From positions 186,001-250,000 of the forward strand of contig NZ_JAFMPM010000005.1 of NCBI RefSeq assembly GCF_017349355.1: DNA of 64,000 nt. The letters are read 5' to 3'. Source of the DNA: Thiothrix fructosivorans (GTDB lineage Bacteria > Pseudomonadota > Gammaproteobacteria > Thiotrichales > Thiotrichaceae). Made by a program: the position numbers and the translations under genes. Under the pieces are notes generated by a model, which saw only the letters and a program-made list of their open reading frames with translations, was not told the DNA's origin and made no database searches. Positions 39,792 through 49,073 of the stretch are shown here, piece by piece; position 1 is the stretch's first letter, and each line of letters begins with the position of its first letter.

Positions 39792-41048
39792 ATGCACGAC
39801 ATTTTTCTCAGTTATTCGACAAAAGACCGCGAGCGTTTGCAGCCGCTGTTTCAAGCATTGGAACGGCAAGGCTGGTCAGTGTTTTGGGATCACCGCACTA
39901 TTAATATTGGGGATCATTGGAGCAAAAAGATTAACCATGCCATCCGTACCAGCAAGTGTGTGGTGGTAGTGTGGTCAACGGCATCTGTTGATTCTGAGTG
40001 GGTGTTGGAAGAGGCAAATGTCGCTAAACAGCGCAATGTGTTGCTGCCTATTCAAATTGACTCAGTGGATATTCCGGTAGGTTTTACCATGCGTCAGACG
40101 GGGGATTTCGTTAGTTGGAAGGCTGATGTCAACGATCCGCAGTTTATCCGGCTGGCTGAAAAAATCGGGGAATTGGTGGAGCAGCATGATGCTGAACAAG
40201 CCAAGCGTGAAGCAGCAGAAACCGCTGAGCAAGAGCGGCTTGCGCAGGAAAAAGCAGCCGTAGAGCAACAAGCACGCGATCAAGCGGAACAACAACGTCG
40301 TTTAGCAGAAGAAGCCGCAGAGCAAGAGCGGCTTGTACGGGAAAAAGCAGCCGCTGAGCAACAGGCTCGCGAGGATGCGGAACAACAGCAGCGTTTAGCA
40401 GAAGAAGCGGCTGAACAGAAAAGATTGGCAAAAGAAAAAGCATTGGCTGAACATGAAGCAGCATCACATCAGCGGTGGCTAGATGAGGCTCAAGCTCGTC
40501 TTGTGGCAGAGGAGGCAGCCAAGCAAAAAAAGCGGGAGCAAGAACGTGCTGAAGAACAAAAAGTTCGTGAAGAGCATGAAGAGATTGAGCGTCAGAAAAA
40601 AGCCCAACAAGAACAGCTAAGAAAAGAGAAAGCAGCCGCTGAGGAACACGCTCGCAAAGAAGCAGAACGGCAAGCCGAAGCTGATAAAATGAGTTCTCAG
40701 AACCAAAAGCCTCCTGTTAAGAAATTTCCCTTGATTCCAGCCCTCTTAATGTCTGCCGCAGCCTTTGGTGGTGGTGGTTATTATTGGCAACAAACTGGAG
40801 ATCTGGCACAAGCCAAAGCTGCGTTAGAATCAGACGATAAAACCGCATGGTCTGATGCTGTTGCCCGTTTGACCACCTTAATAGCATCCGGTGATACTGC
40901 TGCCATGCAAGTATTGGGGGCTAGCTATTACGTGGGTCAGGGGGTTGATAAAGATCAACAAAAGGGGTGCCAGTTGTATAAACAAGCCGCTGATGCCGGT
41001 GACACTAAAGCCAAGGAAACGTATGAAAACTTACCAAAATGTCATTAA
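39792..41048 (+). CDS. TIR-domain protein with coiled coil, TM segment and Sel1-like end
   Basis: 418 aa. Residues 1-135 are a TIR domain: HDIFLSYSTKDRERLQPLFQ, box-2-like WDHRTINIG, and SEWVLEE, whose Glu (about residue 74) matches the catalytic Glu of bacterial TIR NADases. A 170-residue Ala/Glu/Gln/Arg coiled coil follows (about 136-305), then one TM segment (about 311-328, PLIPALLMSAAAFGGGGYY) and a single Sel1-like repeat (QVLGASYYVGQGVDKDQQKG). It overlaps the Sel1-repeat gene. Probably a membrane-bound sensor or effector; defence or signalling is inference. Confidence 0.8.
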   Translation: MHDIFLSYSTKDRERLQPLFQALERQGWSVFWDHRTINIGDHWSKKINHAIRTSKCVVVVWSTASVDSEWVLEEANVAKQRNVLLPIQIDSVDIPVGFTMRQTGDFVSWKADVNDPQFIRLAEKIGELVEQHDAEQAKREAAETAEQERLAQEKAAVEQQARDQAEQQRRLAEEAAEQERLVREKAAAEQQAREDAEQQQRLAEEAAEQKRLAKEKALAEHEAASHQRWLDEAQARLVAEEAAKQKKREQERAEEQKVREEHEEIERQKKAQQEQLRKEKAAAEEHARKEAERQAEADKMSSQNQKPPVKKFPLIPALLMSAAAFGGGGYYWQQTGDLAQAKAALESDDKTAWSDAVARLTTLIASGDTAAMQVLGASYYVGQGVDKDQQKGCQLYKQAADAGDTKAKETYENLPKCH

Positions 41049-43170
41049 ACGCCAAGGTTTCTCTGCCGGATTTGTGGGCTGGCTGCTTACTGGAGGGCTA
41101 CTGCTGAGTCTCTCGGCTTATAGTGAAACCATAGAAGAAAAGCTGCAAGCGCAAATACAACAAGAAGCCCAAGAGAACGATTCCTTGATGGCTGGTATTT
41201 CCGCTGCCTATAAAAATGATTTCGCGCTTGCTGTACAGCAAATTCGCCCGTTGGCAGAACAAAATAATGGTACGGCACAGTTTTATCTTGCCCGCATGTA
41301 TTTAATCGGTAAAGGCGTAGAGAAAAACGAAACCACCGCGATGGATTGGTTCAACAAAGCCGCTCCGTTACTCCAAGCAGATGCAGAACGCGGAATATCA
41401 GAAGCCCAATACGATCTTGGCTGGATGTACGAGATAGGCAAAGGGGTGAAGCAGGACAGTGCCGAAGCGGTGATATGGTTTCAGAAAGCTGCCGATCAAG
41501 GTAATGCGCTGGGGCAATTCAGTCTGGGGGCGATGTATAAGGGTGGCAAAGGAGTCAAGCAGGACAGTGCCGAAGCGGTTAAGTGGTATCAGAAAGCTGC
41601 CGACCAAGGCAATGCGAAGGGGCAAGTCAGTCTGGGTTATATGTATGAGACTGGCAACGGGGTGAAGCAGGACAGTGCCGAAGCGGTTAAGTGGTATCAG
41701 AAAGCTGCCGACCAAGGCAATGCGAAGGGGCAAGTCAGTCTGGGTTATATGTATGAGACTGGCAACGGGGTGAAGCAGGACAATGCCGAAGCGGTGAAGT
41801 GGTATCAGAAAGCTGCCGACCAAAGCAATGCACTGGGGCAATTTAATCTGGGTGTGATGTATCGGGATGGGAAAGGGGTGAAACAGGACAGTGCCGAAGC
41901 GGTGAAATGGTTTCAGAAAGCCGCCGATCAAGGTGATGCGGACGGGCAAGCCAATCTGGGCTGGATGTACGAGGCAGGCAAAGGGGTGACGCAAGATAGT
42001 ACCGAAGCGGTGAAGTGGTATCAGAAAGCTGCCGACCAAAGCAATGCACTGGGGCAATTTAATCTGGGTGTGATGTATCGGGATGGGAAAGGAGTGAAAC
42101 AGGACAGTGCCGAAGCGGTGAAGTGGTATCAGAAAGCCGCTGATCAAGGCAATGCGGATGGGCAAGTCGAGCTGGGCTGGATGTACGAGGCAGGCAAAGG
42201 GGTGAAGCAAGACAGTACCGAAGCGGTGAAGTGGTATCAGAAAGCTGCCGACCAAGGCGATGCACTGGGGCAAACCAATCTGGGTACGATGTATGAGAAT
42301 GGCAAAGGGGTGAAGCAGGACAACGCCGAAGCGGTGAAGTGGTATCAGAAAGCTGCCGACCAAGGCGATGCGCAGGGGCAAAAAAATCTGGGTGTGATGT
42401 ACGAGAATGGCAAAGGGGTCAAGCAGGACAACGCCGAAGCGGTGAAGTGGTATCAGAAAGCTGCTGACCAAGGCAATGCACAGGGTCAAGTCAATCTGGG
42501 CTATATGTTGTATAAGAGCGGTAAAGGGATGAAGCAGGACAACGTCGAAGCGGTGAAGTGGTTCCAGAAATCTGCCGACCAAGGCAATGCTAATGGTCAA
42601 GTTAAGCTGGGCTATATGTATGAGACTGGCAACGGGGTGAAGCAGGACAGTGCCGAAGCGGTGAAGTGGTATCAGAAAGCCGCCGACCAAGGCAATGCGC
42701 AGGGGCAATTTAATCTGGGTGTGATGTATGAGAATGGCAAAGGGGTCAAGCAGGACAACGCCGAAGCGGTGAAGTGGTATCAGAAAGCTGCTGACCAAGG
42801 CAATGCACAGGGTCAAGTCAATCTGGGCTATATGTTGTATAAGAGCGGTAAAGGGATGAAGCAGGACAACGTCGAAGCGGTGAAGTGGTTCCAGAAATCT
42901 GCCGACCAAGGCAATGCTAATGGTCAAGTTAAGCTGGGCTATATGTATGAGACTGGCAACGGGGTGAAGCAGGACAGTGCCGAAGCGGTGAAGTGGTATC
43001 AGAAAGCCGCCGACCAAGGCAATGCGCAGGGGCAATTTAATCTGGGTGTGATGTATGAGACAGGCAAAGGGGTTAAGAAATCCGCTACATCTGCCCTAAA
43101 GTGGTACAAGAAGGCTGCGGCACAGGGTAATGATTATGCAAAAGATGCATTGAAGCGGTTAGGTAAGTGA
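41023..43170 (+). CDS. Exported Sel1-repeat protein, 17 repeats
   Basis: 715 aa from ATG 41023, preceded by AAGGAAACGT; the longer upstream frame lies in the TIR gene. A signal-like hydrophobic segment (about residues 13-33, GFVGWLLTGGLLLSLSAYS) precedes about 17 Sel1 repeats of 36 residues (EAVKWYQKAADQGNA pattern). Sel1 solenoids are scaffolds for protein contacts. The gene contains recent tandem duplications, including an almost exact 327-base block. It overlaps the TIR gene by 26 bases, so a functional pair is likely. Confidence 0.85.
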   Translation: MKTYQNVIKRQGFSAGFVGWLLTGGLLLSLSAYSETIEEKLQAQIQQEAQENDSLMAGISAAYKNDFALAVQQIRPLAEQNNGTAQFYLARMYLIGKGVEKNETTAMDWFNKAAPLLQADAERGISEAQYDLGWMYEIGKGVKQDSAEAVIWFQKAADQGNALGQFSLGAMYKGGKGVKQDSAEAVKWYQKAADQGNAKGQVSLGYMYETGNGVKQDSAEAVKWYQKAADQGNAKGQVSLGYMYETGNGVKQDNAEAVKWYQKAADQSNALGQFNLGVMYRDGKGVKQDSAEAVKWFQKAADQGDADGQANLGWMYEAGKGVTQDSTEAVKWYQKAADQSNALGQFNLGVMYRDGKGVKQDSAEAVKWYQKAADQGNADGQVELGWMYEAGKGVKQDSTEAVKWYQKAADQGDALGQTNLGTMYENGKGVKQDNAEAVKWYQKAADQGDAQGQKNLGVMYENGKGVKQDNAEAVKWYQKAADQGNAQGQVNLGYMLYKSGKGMKQDNVEAVKWFQKSADQGNANGQVKLGYMYETGNGVKQDSAEAVKWYQKAADQGNAQGQFNLGVMYENGKGVKQDNAEAVKWYQKAADQGNAQGQVNLGYMLYKSGKGMKQDNVEAVKWFQKSADQGNANGQVKLGYMYETGNGVKQDSAEAVKWYQKAADQGNAQGQFNLGVMYETGKGVKKSATSALKWYKKAAAQGNDYAKDALKRLGK

Positions 43171-43237
43171 CAGACTTACCTATCGTGCGAGATGATCACG
43201 AATTTGCTCGGATTCGGAGTGTTTATAAGGAAAAATA

Positions 43238-43792
43238 ATGCAGCTTGAAACTATCCTACAAGCCATCCTGCTGACAGCAGACAAACCCTTGTCCCTCGAC
43301 CAACTCGAAGGCTATTTTCCCCCCGAAGAAGGCATCCCCCGTTCCGCCATCCGCAGTGCATTACAGTCATTGTCGGTTGCTTGCGAATCCCAAAGTTTCG
43401 AGTTGAAAGAAACTGCGAGTGGTTTCCGCTTGCAAACCCGTGCCGAGTTCCAAGCGTGGGTGCAGCGTCACGAAGACATTCGTCCGCAAAAATATTCCCG
43501 GGCGTTTTTGGAAACGCTGGCGCTGATTGCGTGGCGGCAACCCATCACGCGAGCGGAAATCGAAGAAGTGCGTGGTGTCGCGGTCAATGCCAACGTCATT
43601 AAAACCTTGCTGGAGCGCGATTGGGTGCGCGTGCTTGGGCATAAAGAATTGCCCGGTCGCCCCGAAATGCTCGGCACTACGCGGCACTTTTTGGATTATT
43701 TCAACCTGAAATCTTTAGATGATTTGCCCAGTTTGGTGGATATTCAGAGCATGGATGTGGAGAAATTGCAGTTGACGTTGTTGGACAGTTAG
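43238..43792 (+). CDS. scpB: Segregation and condensation protein B
   Basis: 184 aa, tandem winged helices: LETILQAILLTADKPLSLDQ at the start, YSRAFLETLALIAWRQPITR, EIEEVRGVAVNANVIKTLLE and GRPEMLGTTRHFLDYFNLKS as in all ScpB proteins. It dimerises and binds ScpA and Smc. Confidence 0.9.
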   Translation: MQLETILQAILLTADKPLSLDQLEGYFPPEEGIPRSAIRSALQSLSVACESQSFELKETASGFRLQTRAEFQAWVQRHEDIRPQKYSRAFLETLALIAWRQPITRAEIEEVRGVAVNANVIKTLLERDWVRVLGHKELPGRPEMLGTTRHFLDYFNLKSLDDLPSLVDIQSMDVEKLQLTLLDS

Positions 43793-43825
43793 AATCTGCC
43801 CTCAATCAAAAATGAGGAGTTTCAC

Positions 43826-44590
43826 ATGCCACAGCTTACCACACTGCTTTTCGACGTAGACGGCACACTGGCTGACACCGAACGCGACGGACACCGCCCC
43901 GCCTTCAACAAAGCCTTCCAAGAAGCGGGCTTGGATTGGGATTGGACGGTTGAACTTTACGCCGATTTGCTCACGGTCACGGGGGGTAAGGAGCGTATTC
44001 GTTACTTTGTCGAAAAATACCTGCCTGATTTTGCTCCGACTGAAGGTTTAGCTGAATTTGCGGCTCGGATGCACAAGCGCAAAACGCATTTTTATCTGGA
44101 GATGCTACAAGCGGGTGAAATTCCGTTGCGGGTGGGGGCGGAGCGTTTGATTCGCGAGGCGCGTGCTGCTGGATTGCGTTTGGGGATTGCGACCACGACC
44201 ACGCCCGAAAACGTGACGTATTTGTTGAGATCCACATTGGGTGAAGAATCCATTGCTTGGTTCGAGTGCATTGCGGCGGGGGATATTGTGCCGAAGAAAA
44301 AGCCTGCACCGGATATTTACCTGTATGCGATGGAAATGATGGGGGTGCAGCCAGACGAATGTTTGGCGTTTGAAGATTCCGATAACGGTATTCGTTCGTC
44401 CACCGCCGCCAATCTGAAAACAATCGTTACAGTAAACGATTACACGCGTGACCACGATTTCAGCAAAGCCGTGTTAGTTGTTGATCAGTTTGGCGAGGCG
44501 GATGCGCCATTCAAGGTGTTGAGCGGTGACGCAGGCACTCATACCTACGTCACGCTCGACTTGTTACGCGTCTTATCAGTAGCCGCTTAA
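43826..44590 (+). CDS. HAD-IA hydrolase, CbbY/Gph-like
   Basis: 254 aa. DVDGT (motif I) in LLFDVDGTLADTERDGHRPA, motif II in GIATTTT, motif III Lys in PKKKPAPD, and motif IV in FEDSDNG. Closest in layout to CbbY-type phosphatases (TVTGGKERIRYF), which remove xylulose-1,5-bisphosphate-like inhibitors in Calvin-cycle organisms. That would fit a sulfur autotroph; the exact substrate is inferred. Confidence 0.82.
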   Translation: MPQLTTLLFDVDGTLADTERDGHRPAFNKAFQEAGLDWDWTVELYADLLTVTGGKERIRYFVEKYLPDFAPTEGLAEFAARMHKRKTHFYLEMLQAGEIPLRVGAERLIREARAAGLRLGIATTTTPENVTYLLRSTLGEESIAWFECIAAGDIVPKKKPAPDIYLYAMEMMGVQPDECLAFEDSDNGIRSSTAANLKTIVTVNDYTRDHDFSKAVLVVDQFGEADAPFKVLSGDAGTHTYVTLDLLRVLSVAA

Positions 44591-45418
44591 CAGGGATTGG
44601 GCGCGATACGTATTCAAACGATTGCGCCAGCCGGGCAGCCATTTGGCTTCGCCACGTTCCGGTGCGGAATTGGCTATACGGCGTGTCAACACTTCTTCGG
44701 CGGCACGGGCAAATTCATCCAATGCTTGCGGGCCTGCGCTGACGGAGCGCATGGTCAGCAAGACTTGCATCAGACCCCAGCCTTGCCCGTTGTAACGTTC
44801 GGTGGGGCTGGTGCCTTCGCCTTTGAAGTTGACGTAATCCAGCAATGGATACAGCCCACGCTGGGTTTTTTCGATGGCTTGGTAGTTGTTTAATACGCGG
44901 TCACGGTCTTGCGGCGCAACTTGTGCCAGCATGGTGGGCAGAGCGCGGGTCAGGCGTTCCGACATGTAGTTCGCTTGAATATTCATGGTTTGTTGCAGGA
45001 AAGTGCGCAATTGCTGCATTTCGGGGTCATTGCGAGCGCGTTCAAACGCGGCTTTGTTTGCCCACGGCGCGGTTGTCACGGGGCGATTGGTTAACCATTG
45101 CGGGATGGGTACGCCTTGCGCTTTGGTGTAGTCGATCAAACCGGGAAAGGCTTCGGTGTAAGGGCCACGTTGCCCTGCCGGATACCAGATGAAATGCCCG
45201 ATACCGAGGGAGGCGAATTCTTCGCGGTCATTCCAGACCACCAGTAATTCAGGATTGCCGCTGGTTTCGTTGCGGTAAACTTTATCCGCAATCCAGTTCA
45301 AATCTTTGGCGGGTACGACCGTCGCGGGTGGTTGCGTCATTTGTTGATTCATCGGTGCGCAAGCAGATAACCCCAAACCAGCCAGCACAGCCAGCGACAA
45401 GACTATTTTTTTCATCAT
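44576..45418 (-). CDS. Uncharacterised lipoprotein with lysozyme-like features (280 aa)
   Basis: Lipobox GLSAC (Cys20). The mature part begins with a short disordered stretch, then KVYRNETSGNPELLVVWNDR and ASLGIGHFIWYPAG. An E..SG and GIGH-F arrangement like this is seen in lysozyme-type folds, where the Glu would be catalytic. I do not recognise an annotated family with certainty. It converges on the CbbY-like gene with a 15-base overlap. Confidence 0.6.
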   Translation of the reverse strand: MMKKIVLSLAVLAGLGLSACAPMNQQMTQPPATVVPAKDLNWIADKVYRNETSGNPELLVVWNDREEFASLGIGHFIWYPAGQRGPYTEAFPGLIDYTKAQGVPIPQWLTNRPVTTAPWANKAAFERARNDPEMQQLRTFLQQTMNIQANYMSERLTRALPTMLAQVAPQDRDRVLNNYQAIEKTQRGLYPLLDYVNFKGEGTSPTERYNGQGWGLMQVLLTMRSVSAGPQALDEFARAAEEVLTRRIANSAPERGEAKWLPGWRNRLNTYRAQSLLSGY

Positions 45419-45589
45419 CAGCCCTTGTTTCCTTGTAGAATAAAAAAGGTATTCGCCCGAATACCTGCATGGATTTAGGTTGATAGAGCGTTGTTATGAG
45501 TGAAAAGTTCCATTCCTTGACTAATGCCCGTGCCTAATGCCGACGATCGCGTTATAGTAAAATTAACTCATCATAGGAGGCTTGATGTT

Positions 45590-45922
45590 ATGAAAGAAAA
45601 ATTACAGCAGTTACTTGAAACATTAACCAGTGAACGCGGTGAATTGCGGGTGCGTTTGCACTTGTTGGGAATGGAAGCGCGTGAGGAGCTGGAACACGCC
45701 GAAACCAAATGGCAAAACATGCAGTTACGCTTGCGCGACGCGGGTTGGGAGTTGAACCTGAAAGCCAAGGAGGAAATTCACGATCTGGGTGAAAACGTGG
45801 ATGAATTGCAGCATAAAATCGGTGACAAGGTAGCGGATATTCGCATCGAAGTAGTGGAAGAATTGCACGAATTGGGTGAGGAACTCAGCGAATTGTACCA
45901 GAAAATCCGCCGTCATTTCTGA
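45590..45922 (+). CDS. Amphipathic coiled-coil protein (110 aa)
   Basis: ATG at 45590 follows TAGGAGG; a longer start at 45524 lacks one, and a nearer ATG at 45584 is followed at once by a stop. Charged heptad helix over nearly the whole length (ELRVRLHLLGMEAREELEHA, IEVVEELHELGEELSELYQK). No membrane segment or signal. It is five bases before the ion-channel gene, so probably co-transcribed and perhaps a channel-associated protein. Confidence 0.6.
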   Translation: MKEKLQQLLETLTSERGELRVRLHLLGMEAREELEHAETKWQNMQLRLRDAGWELNLKAKEEIHDLGENVDELQHKIGDKVADIRIEVVEELHELGEELSELYQKIRRHF

Positions 45923-45927
45923 GCGGT

Positions 45928-46824
45928 ATGGGGCTAAATCCAGTACGGCAGTGGTTATATCTAGCGCTGGAAGAACAAAAAGGGAATGCGTGGGCACGCC
46001 TCATTAACCGCTTTCTGATGTTGTTAGTGGTGGTGAATGTCGTGGTGGTAGCGGTGGAATCCGAACACAGTATCTATGTGGCGCATGAACCGTTTTTCTG
46101 GTGGTTCGAGGTGTTTTCGGTGGCGGTTTTCACGCTGGAGTACGTGGTACGGGCGTGGATATGCGTCGAATCCAGTCAGGCTGATTTTCAGCGTCCACTG
46201 GAGGGGCGCGGGCGTTATTTGCTGTCGCCGAAAGCACTGGTTGATTTAGTCGCGATTTTGCCGTTTTACCTCAGCTTCTTTTTTGGCGTGGAAGATTTGC
46301 GCGTCTTGCGTAGCTTGCGTTTGTTACGTTTGCTGAAACTGACCCGTTATTCACACTCCTTGGGCTTGTTATTGGCGGTGTTGCGCCAAGAGGCTGACAA
46401 TCTGGTATCGGCGTTGTTTATCCTGTGCATGTTGATTCTGTTGTCAGCAACGGGTATCTATTTGGCGGAAGGGCATGTGCAGCCGGATGAATTCGGCAGC
46501 ATTCCCCGCGCTTTGTGGTGGTCGGCGGTGACAGTCGCCACGGTCGGGTACGGTGATATTGTGCCGATTACGCTTGTGGGCAAAGTTTTCAGCGGGATTA
46601 TTATTGTGACGGGGATTGCGGTTGCGGCGTTGCCTGCTGCGATTTTAGCGTCGGGTATGATCAACGAATTGAAACGGCGGCGGGAAAATTTCCGCTTTGA
46701 GCTAGTAAGAGCGATGGAATCCGGTCAGTTGGATTTTGGTGGCTTGCGTTACCTCGAAAAAATGCGTGTGAGTATCGGCATCAGTCGCGCCGATGCTCGC
46801 CTTGTGTTTGAAGAGGTCAAGTAG
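45928..46824 (+). CDS. Voltage-gated-type potassium channel
   Basis: 298 aa with six TM segments. S4 is arginine-rich (LRVLRSLRLLRLLKLTRYSH, about residues 127-146) and the pore loop has the K+ selectivity filter TVATVGYGDI (about residues 202-211), followed by the S6 helix. A short C-terminal cytoplasmic helix lacks a nucleotide-binding domain. It belongs to the bacterial Kv-like family. Confidence 0.88.
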   Translation: MGLNPVRQWLYLALEEQKGNAWARLINRFLMLLVVVNVVVVAVESEHSIYVAHEPFFWWFEVFSVAVFTLEYVVRAWICVESSQADFQRPLEGRGRYLLSPKALVDLVAILPFYLSFFFGVEDLRVLRSLRLLRLLKLTRYSHSLGLLLAVLRQEADNLVSALFILCMLILLSATGIYLAEGHVQPDEFGSIPRALWWSAVTVATVGYGDIVPITLVGKVFSGIIIVTGIAVAALPAAILASGMINELKRRRENFRFELVRAMESGQLDFGGLRYLEKMRVSIGISRADARLVFEEVK

Positions 46825-46833
46825 GAAACACGC

Positions 46834-46932
46834 TTGCAAACCTACACCAATTGCCCGCATTGCTCGCAGCCGATGGTGATTAAGCATCCACCGGGACATA
46901 TTCATGTGCGCCCTGCGAAGCGGCAGCGCTAG
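46834..46932 (+). CDS. Possible micro zinc-knuckle protein (32 aa)
   Basis: TTG at 46834 with AGGAAACACGC upstream encodes a 32-residue basic peptide with one CPHC knuckle (YTNCPHCSQPMVIKHPPGHI, ending RPAKRQR). It lies nine bases after the channel gene. It could be a real microprotein or a chance ORF. Confidence 0.35.
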   Translation: MQTYTNCPHCSQPMVIKHPPGHIHVRPAKRQR

Positions 46933-47009
46933 CCTGACATGATATAGGTCAGATAAGTGGATGCTTTGCGGAGTAGAATGGGGGGAAACTCACACCAATA
47001 GGAGTCAGC

Positions 47010-49043
47010 GTGCATATCACTCAAGACATCAGAAATATTGTCTTCACCGGACATACAGGCGCAGGCAAAACCAGCCTGATCGAAGCTTTGCTGTTTCAAG
47101 CAGGCGAAACCACTCAAGCGGGCGAGATTGAAAAAGGCAATACTGTCACCGATTGTGACCCGCTCGAACAACTCCATCAGCATTCCCTCTACGTTTCTGT
47201 CGCCACCGTCCACCATGCGGGGTGTCACATCAACCTGATTGATACACCGGGATACGCCGATTTTCAGGGGCAGGTATTAACCGCTTTATCCGCCGCTGAT
47301 ACCGTCGTGGTGGTTATCAATGCAGCGGCGGGTATTGAGCCAATGAGCCGCAAAATCATGGAGTGGGTTAGCCATCAACACCTACCCTGCATGGTGGTGA
47401 TTAATCGCATTGACGCAGCTCCTGACAAACTCGAACAGCGTCTTCAGGAAATTACCGATGTCTTTGGGCGGGAATGTTTGCCGCTGGAGTTGCCCATCAA
47501 CCACGCCGCGCAAGTGGTGGAAGTGTATGACCATGAATCCGGCACAGCAGACTTTTCTTCAGTGACGGTAGCCCATACCGCATTGATTGAGCAGGTGGTG
47601 GAAGCGCATGAAGCTGCGATGGAACATTATCTGGAAGAAGGTACTGTGCCTGCGGCAGAATTGCATGAAGCCTTTGAACAAGCGTTGCGTGAAAACCATT
47701 TAGTGCCGGTGTGCTTTGCCTCCGCCAAAACGGGCGTGGGTATTGCTGAACTGCTGGATATTTTTGCCAAACTTGCTCCCAATCCGTTAGAAGCCCCGCC
47801 GCATCCCTTTATTCGGCATAAAGGTGAGAAGACGGTGGCAGCGTGGGCTATTCCTGACCCAGATAAGCCCTTGCTGGCGCATGTTTTCCACGTGGAATTT
47901 GACCCGTTTGTCGGCAAGTTGGCGTTGCTGCGGGTGCATCAGGGTAGCTTGAAACTGGGCAGTCAGGTATTAGTGGGTGCTGAAGGCAAGCCCGTCAAAA
48001 TTGGTCATCTGTATCGCTTGCAGGGTAAAGAGCGTATTCCTGTTCAGCAGGCAGTAGCGGGTGATATTTGTGCCATCGCGAAGATCAGCGAGATTGAGCC
48101 AGACACCATTTTGCATGAACGGCATGAAGATGATGGCATCGAAATGTCCGGCATGACGTTACCTACACCACTGGTGGGTTTTGCCTTGCGTGCCAAAAAA
48201 CGCGGTGATGAGCAGAAACTGTCAGATGTTTTGCACAAACTGGTCGCGGAAGACCCTTGTTTGCGGATTGAATACGATACGACCGCCAATGAAACCGTGC
48301 TGCGTGGCTTAGGTGATTTACATCTACGCATTGCTTTGGAACGCATGGATAAGCAATATCATGTGGAAGTCGATGCCGCACCGCCTCGAATTCCGTATCG
48401 CGAAACCATTACCAAATCAGTGCAGGCACAATATCGCCATAAAAAACAAAGCGGCGGTGCAGGACAGTTTGGCGAAGTACAGCTTGACGTCGAGCCGCTG
48501 GAACGGGGTGCGGGTTTTGAATTCGTGAACCGTATTGTGGGGGGGGCGATTTCTGGTTCATTAATACCGGCTGTGGAAAAAGGGGTACGTCAGGTGCTGG
48601 CATCCGGTGCGATTAGCGGACATCCGCTGATGGACATTCGTGTCACGTTGGTGGATGGTAAAATGCACTCGGTCGATTCCAAGGAGATTGCCTTCGTGGT
48701 GGCAGGGCGCAAAGCGTTTATGCAAGCTGTTGCTGAGGCAAGCCCCATTATTCTAGAACCGCTGGTTGATCTGGAAGTAACCGTTCCGGCTGCTGCGATG
48801 GGGGATATTTCCGGCGATTTGGCGACCCGCCGTGCGCAGATTCATGATGCGCAAGCCGATGAAACGGGTAATATGATTATTCAGGCGAAAGTCCCACTGG
48901 CAGAACTTGAGGATTATGCCTCACGCCTGAATTCGCTAACGGCAGGAGAAGGGAGTTGGGCGATTCAGTTCAGCCATTATGAGCCGACCACGGAAAAGAC
49001 CCAGCAAGCGTTGATGGCGCAGTACAAGGCTACTGAGGATTGA
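47010..49043 (+). CDS. Elongation factor G-like GTPase (EF-G paralogue)
   Basis: 677 aa from GTG 47010 with AGGAGTCAGC upstream. G1 GHTGAGKT, G3 DTPGYADF and G4 NRID are present. Domains II-V follow, with EF-G-like domain IV (YRHKKQSGGAGQFGEVQLDV) and domain V. The switch I RGITI motif of canonical EF-G is absent: the region reads GNTVTDCDPLEQLHQHSLYV. This marks the divergent EF-G-like group whose role in translation is not settled. It stands alone, not in a str operon. Confidence 0.85.
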   Translation: MHITQDIRNIVFTGHTGAGKTSLIEALLFQAGETTQAGEIEKGNTVTDCDPLEQLHQHSLYVSVATVHHAGCHINLIDTPGYADFQGQVLTALSAADTVVVVINAAAGIEPMSRKIMEWVSHQHLPCMVVINRIDAAPDKLEQRLQEITDVFGRECLPLELPINHAAQVVEVYDHESGTADFSSVTVAHTALIEQVVEAHEAAMEHYLEEGTVPAAELHEAFEQALRENHLVPVCFASAKTGVGIAELLDIFAKLAPNPLEAPPHPFIRHKGEKTVAAWAIPDPDKPLLAHVFHVEFDPFVGKLALLRVHQGSLKLGSQVLVGAEGKPVKIGHLYRLQGKERIPVQQAVAGDICAIAKISEIEPDTILHERHEDDGIEMSGMTLPTPLVGFALRAKKRGDEQKLSDVLHKLVAEDPCLRIEYDTTANETVLRGLGDLHLRIALERMDKQYHVEVDAAPPRIPYRETITKSVQAQYRHKKQSGGAGQFGEVQLDVEPLERGAGFEFVNRIVGGAISGSLIPAVEKGVRQVLASGAISGHPLMDIRVTLVDGKMHSVDSKEIAFVVAGRKAFMQAVAEASPIILEPLVDLEVTVPAAAMGDISGDLATRRAQIHDAQADETGNMIIQAKVPLAELEDYASRLNSLTAGEGSWAIQFSHYEPTTEKTQQALMAQYKATED

Positions 49044-49073
49044 ATAATTTCTTATAGTTAAGATATTGATATT

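Noticed and set aside
41398-43035. 545-aa minus-strand ORF
   Set aside because: Antisense shadow of the Sel1 repeats; the repeating unit keeps the opposite frame open.
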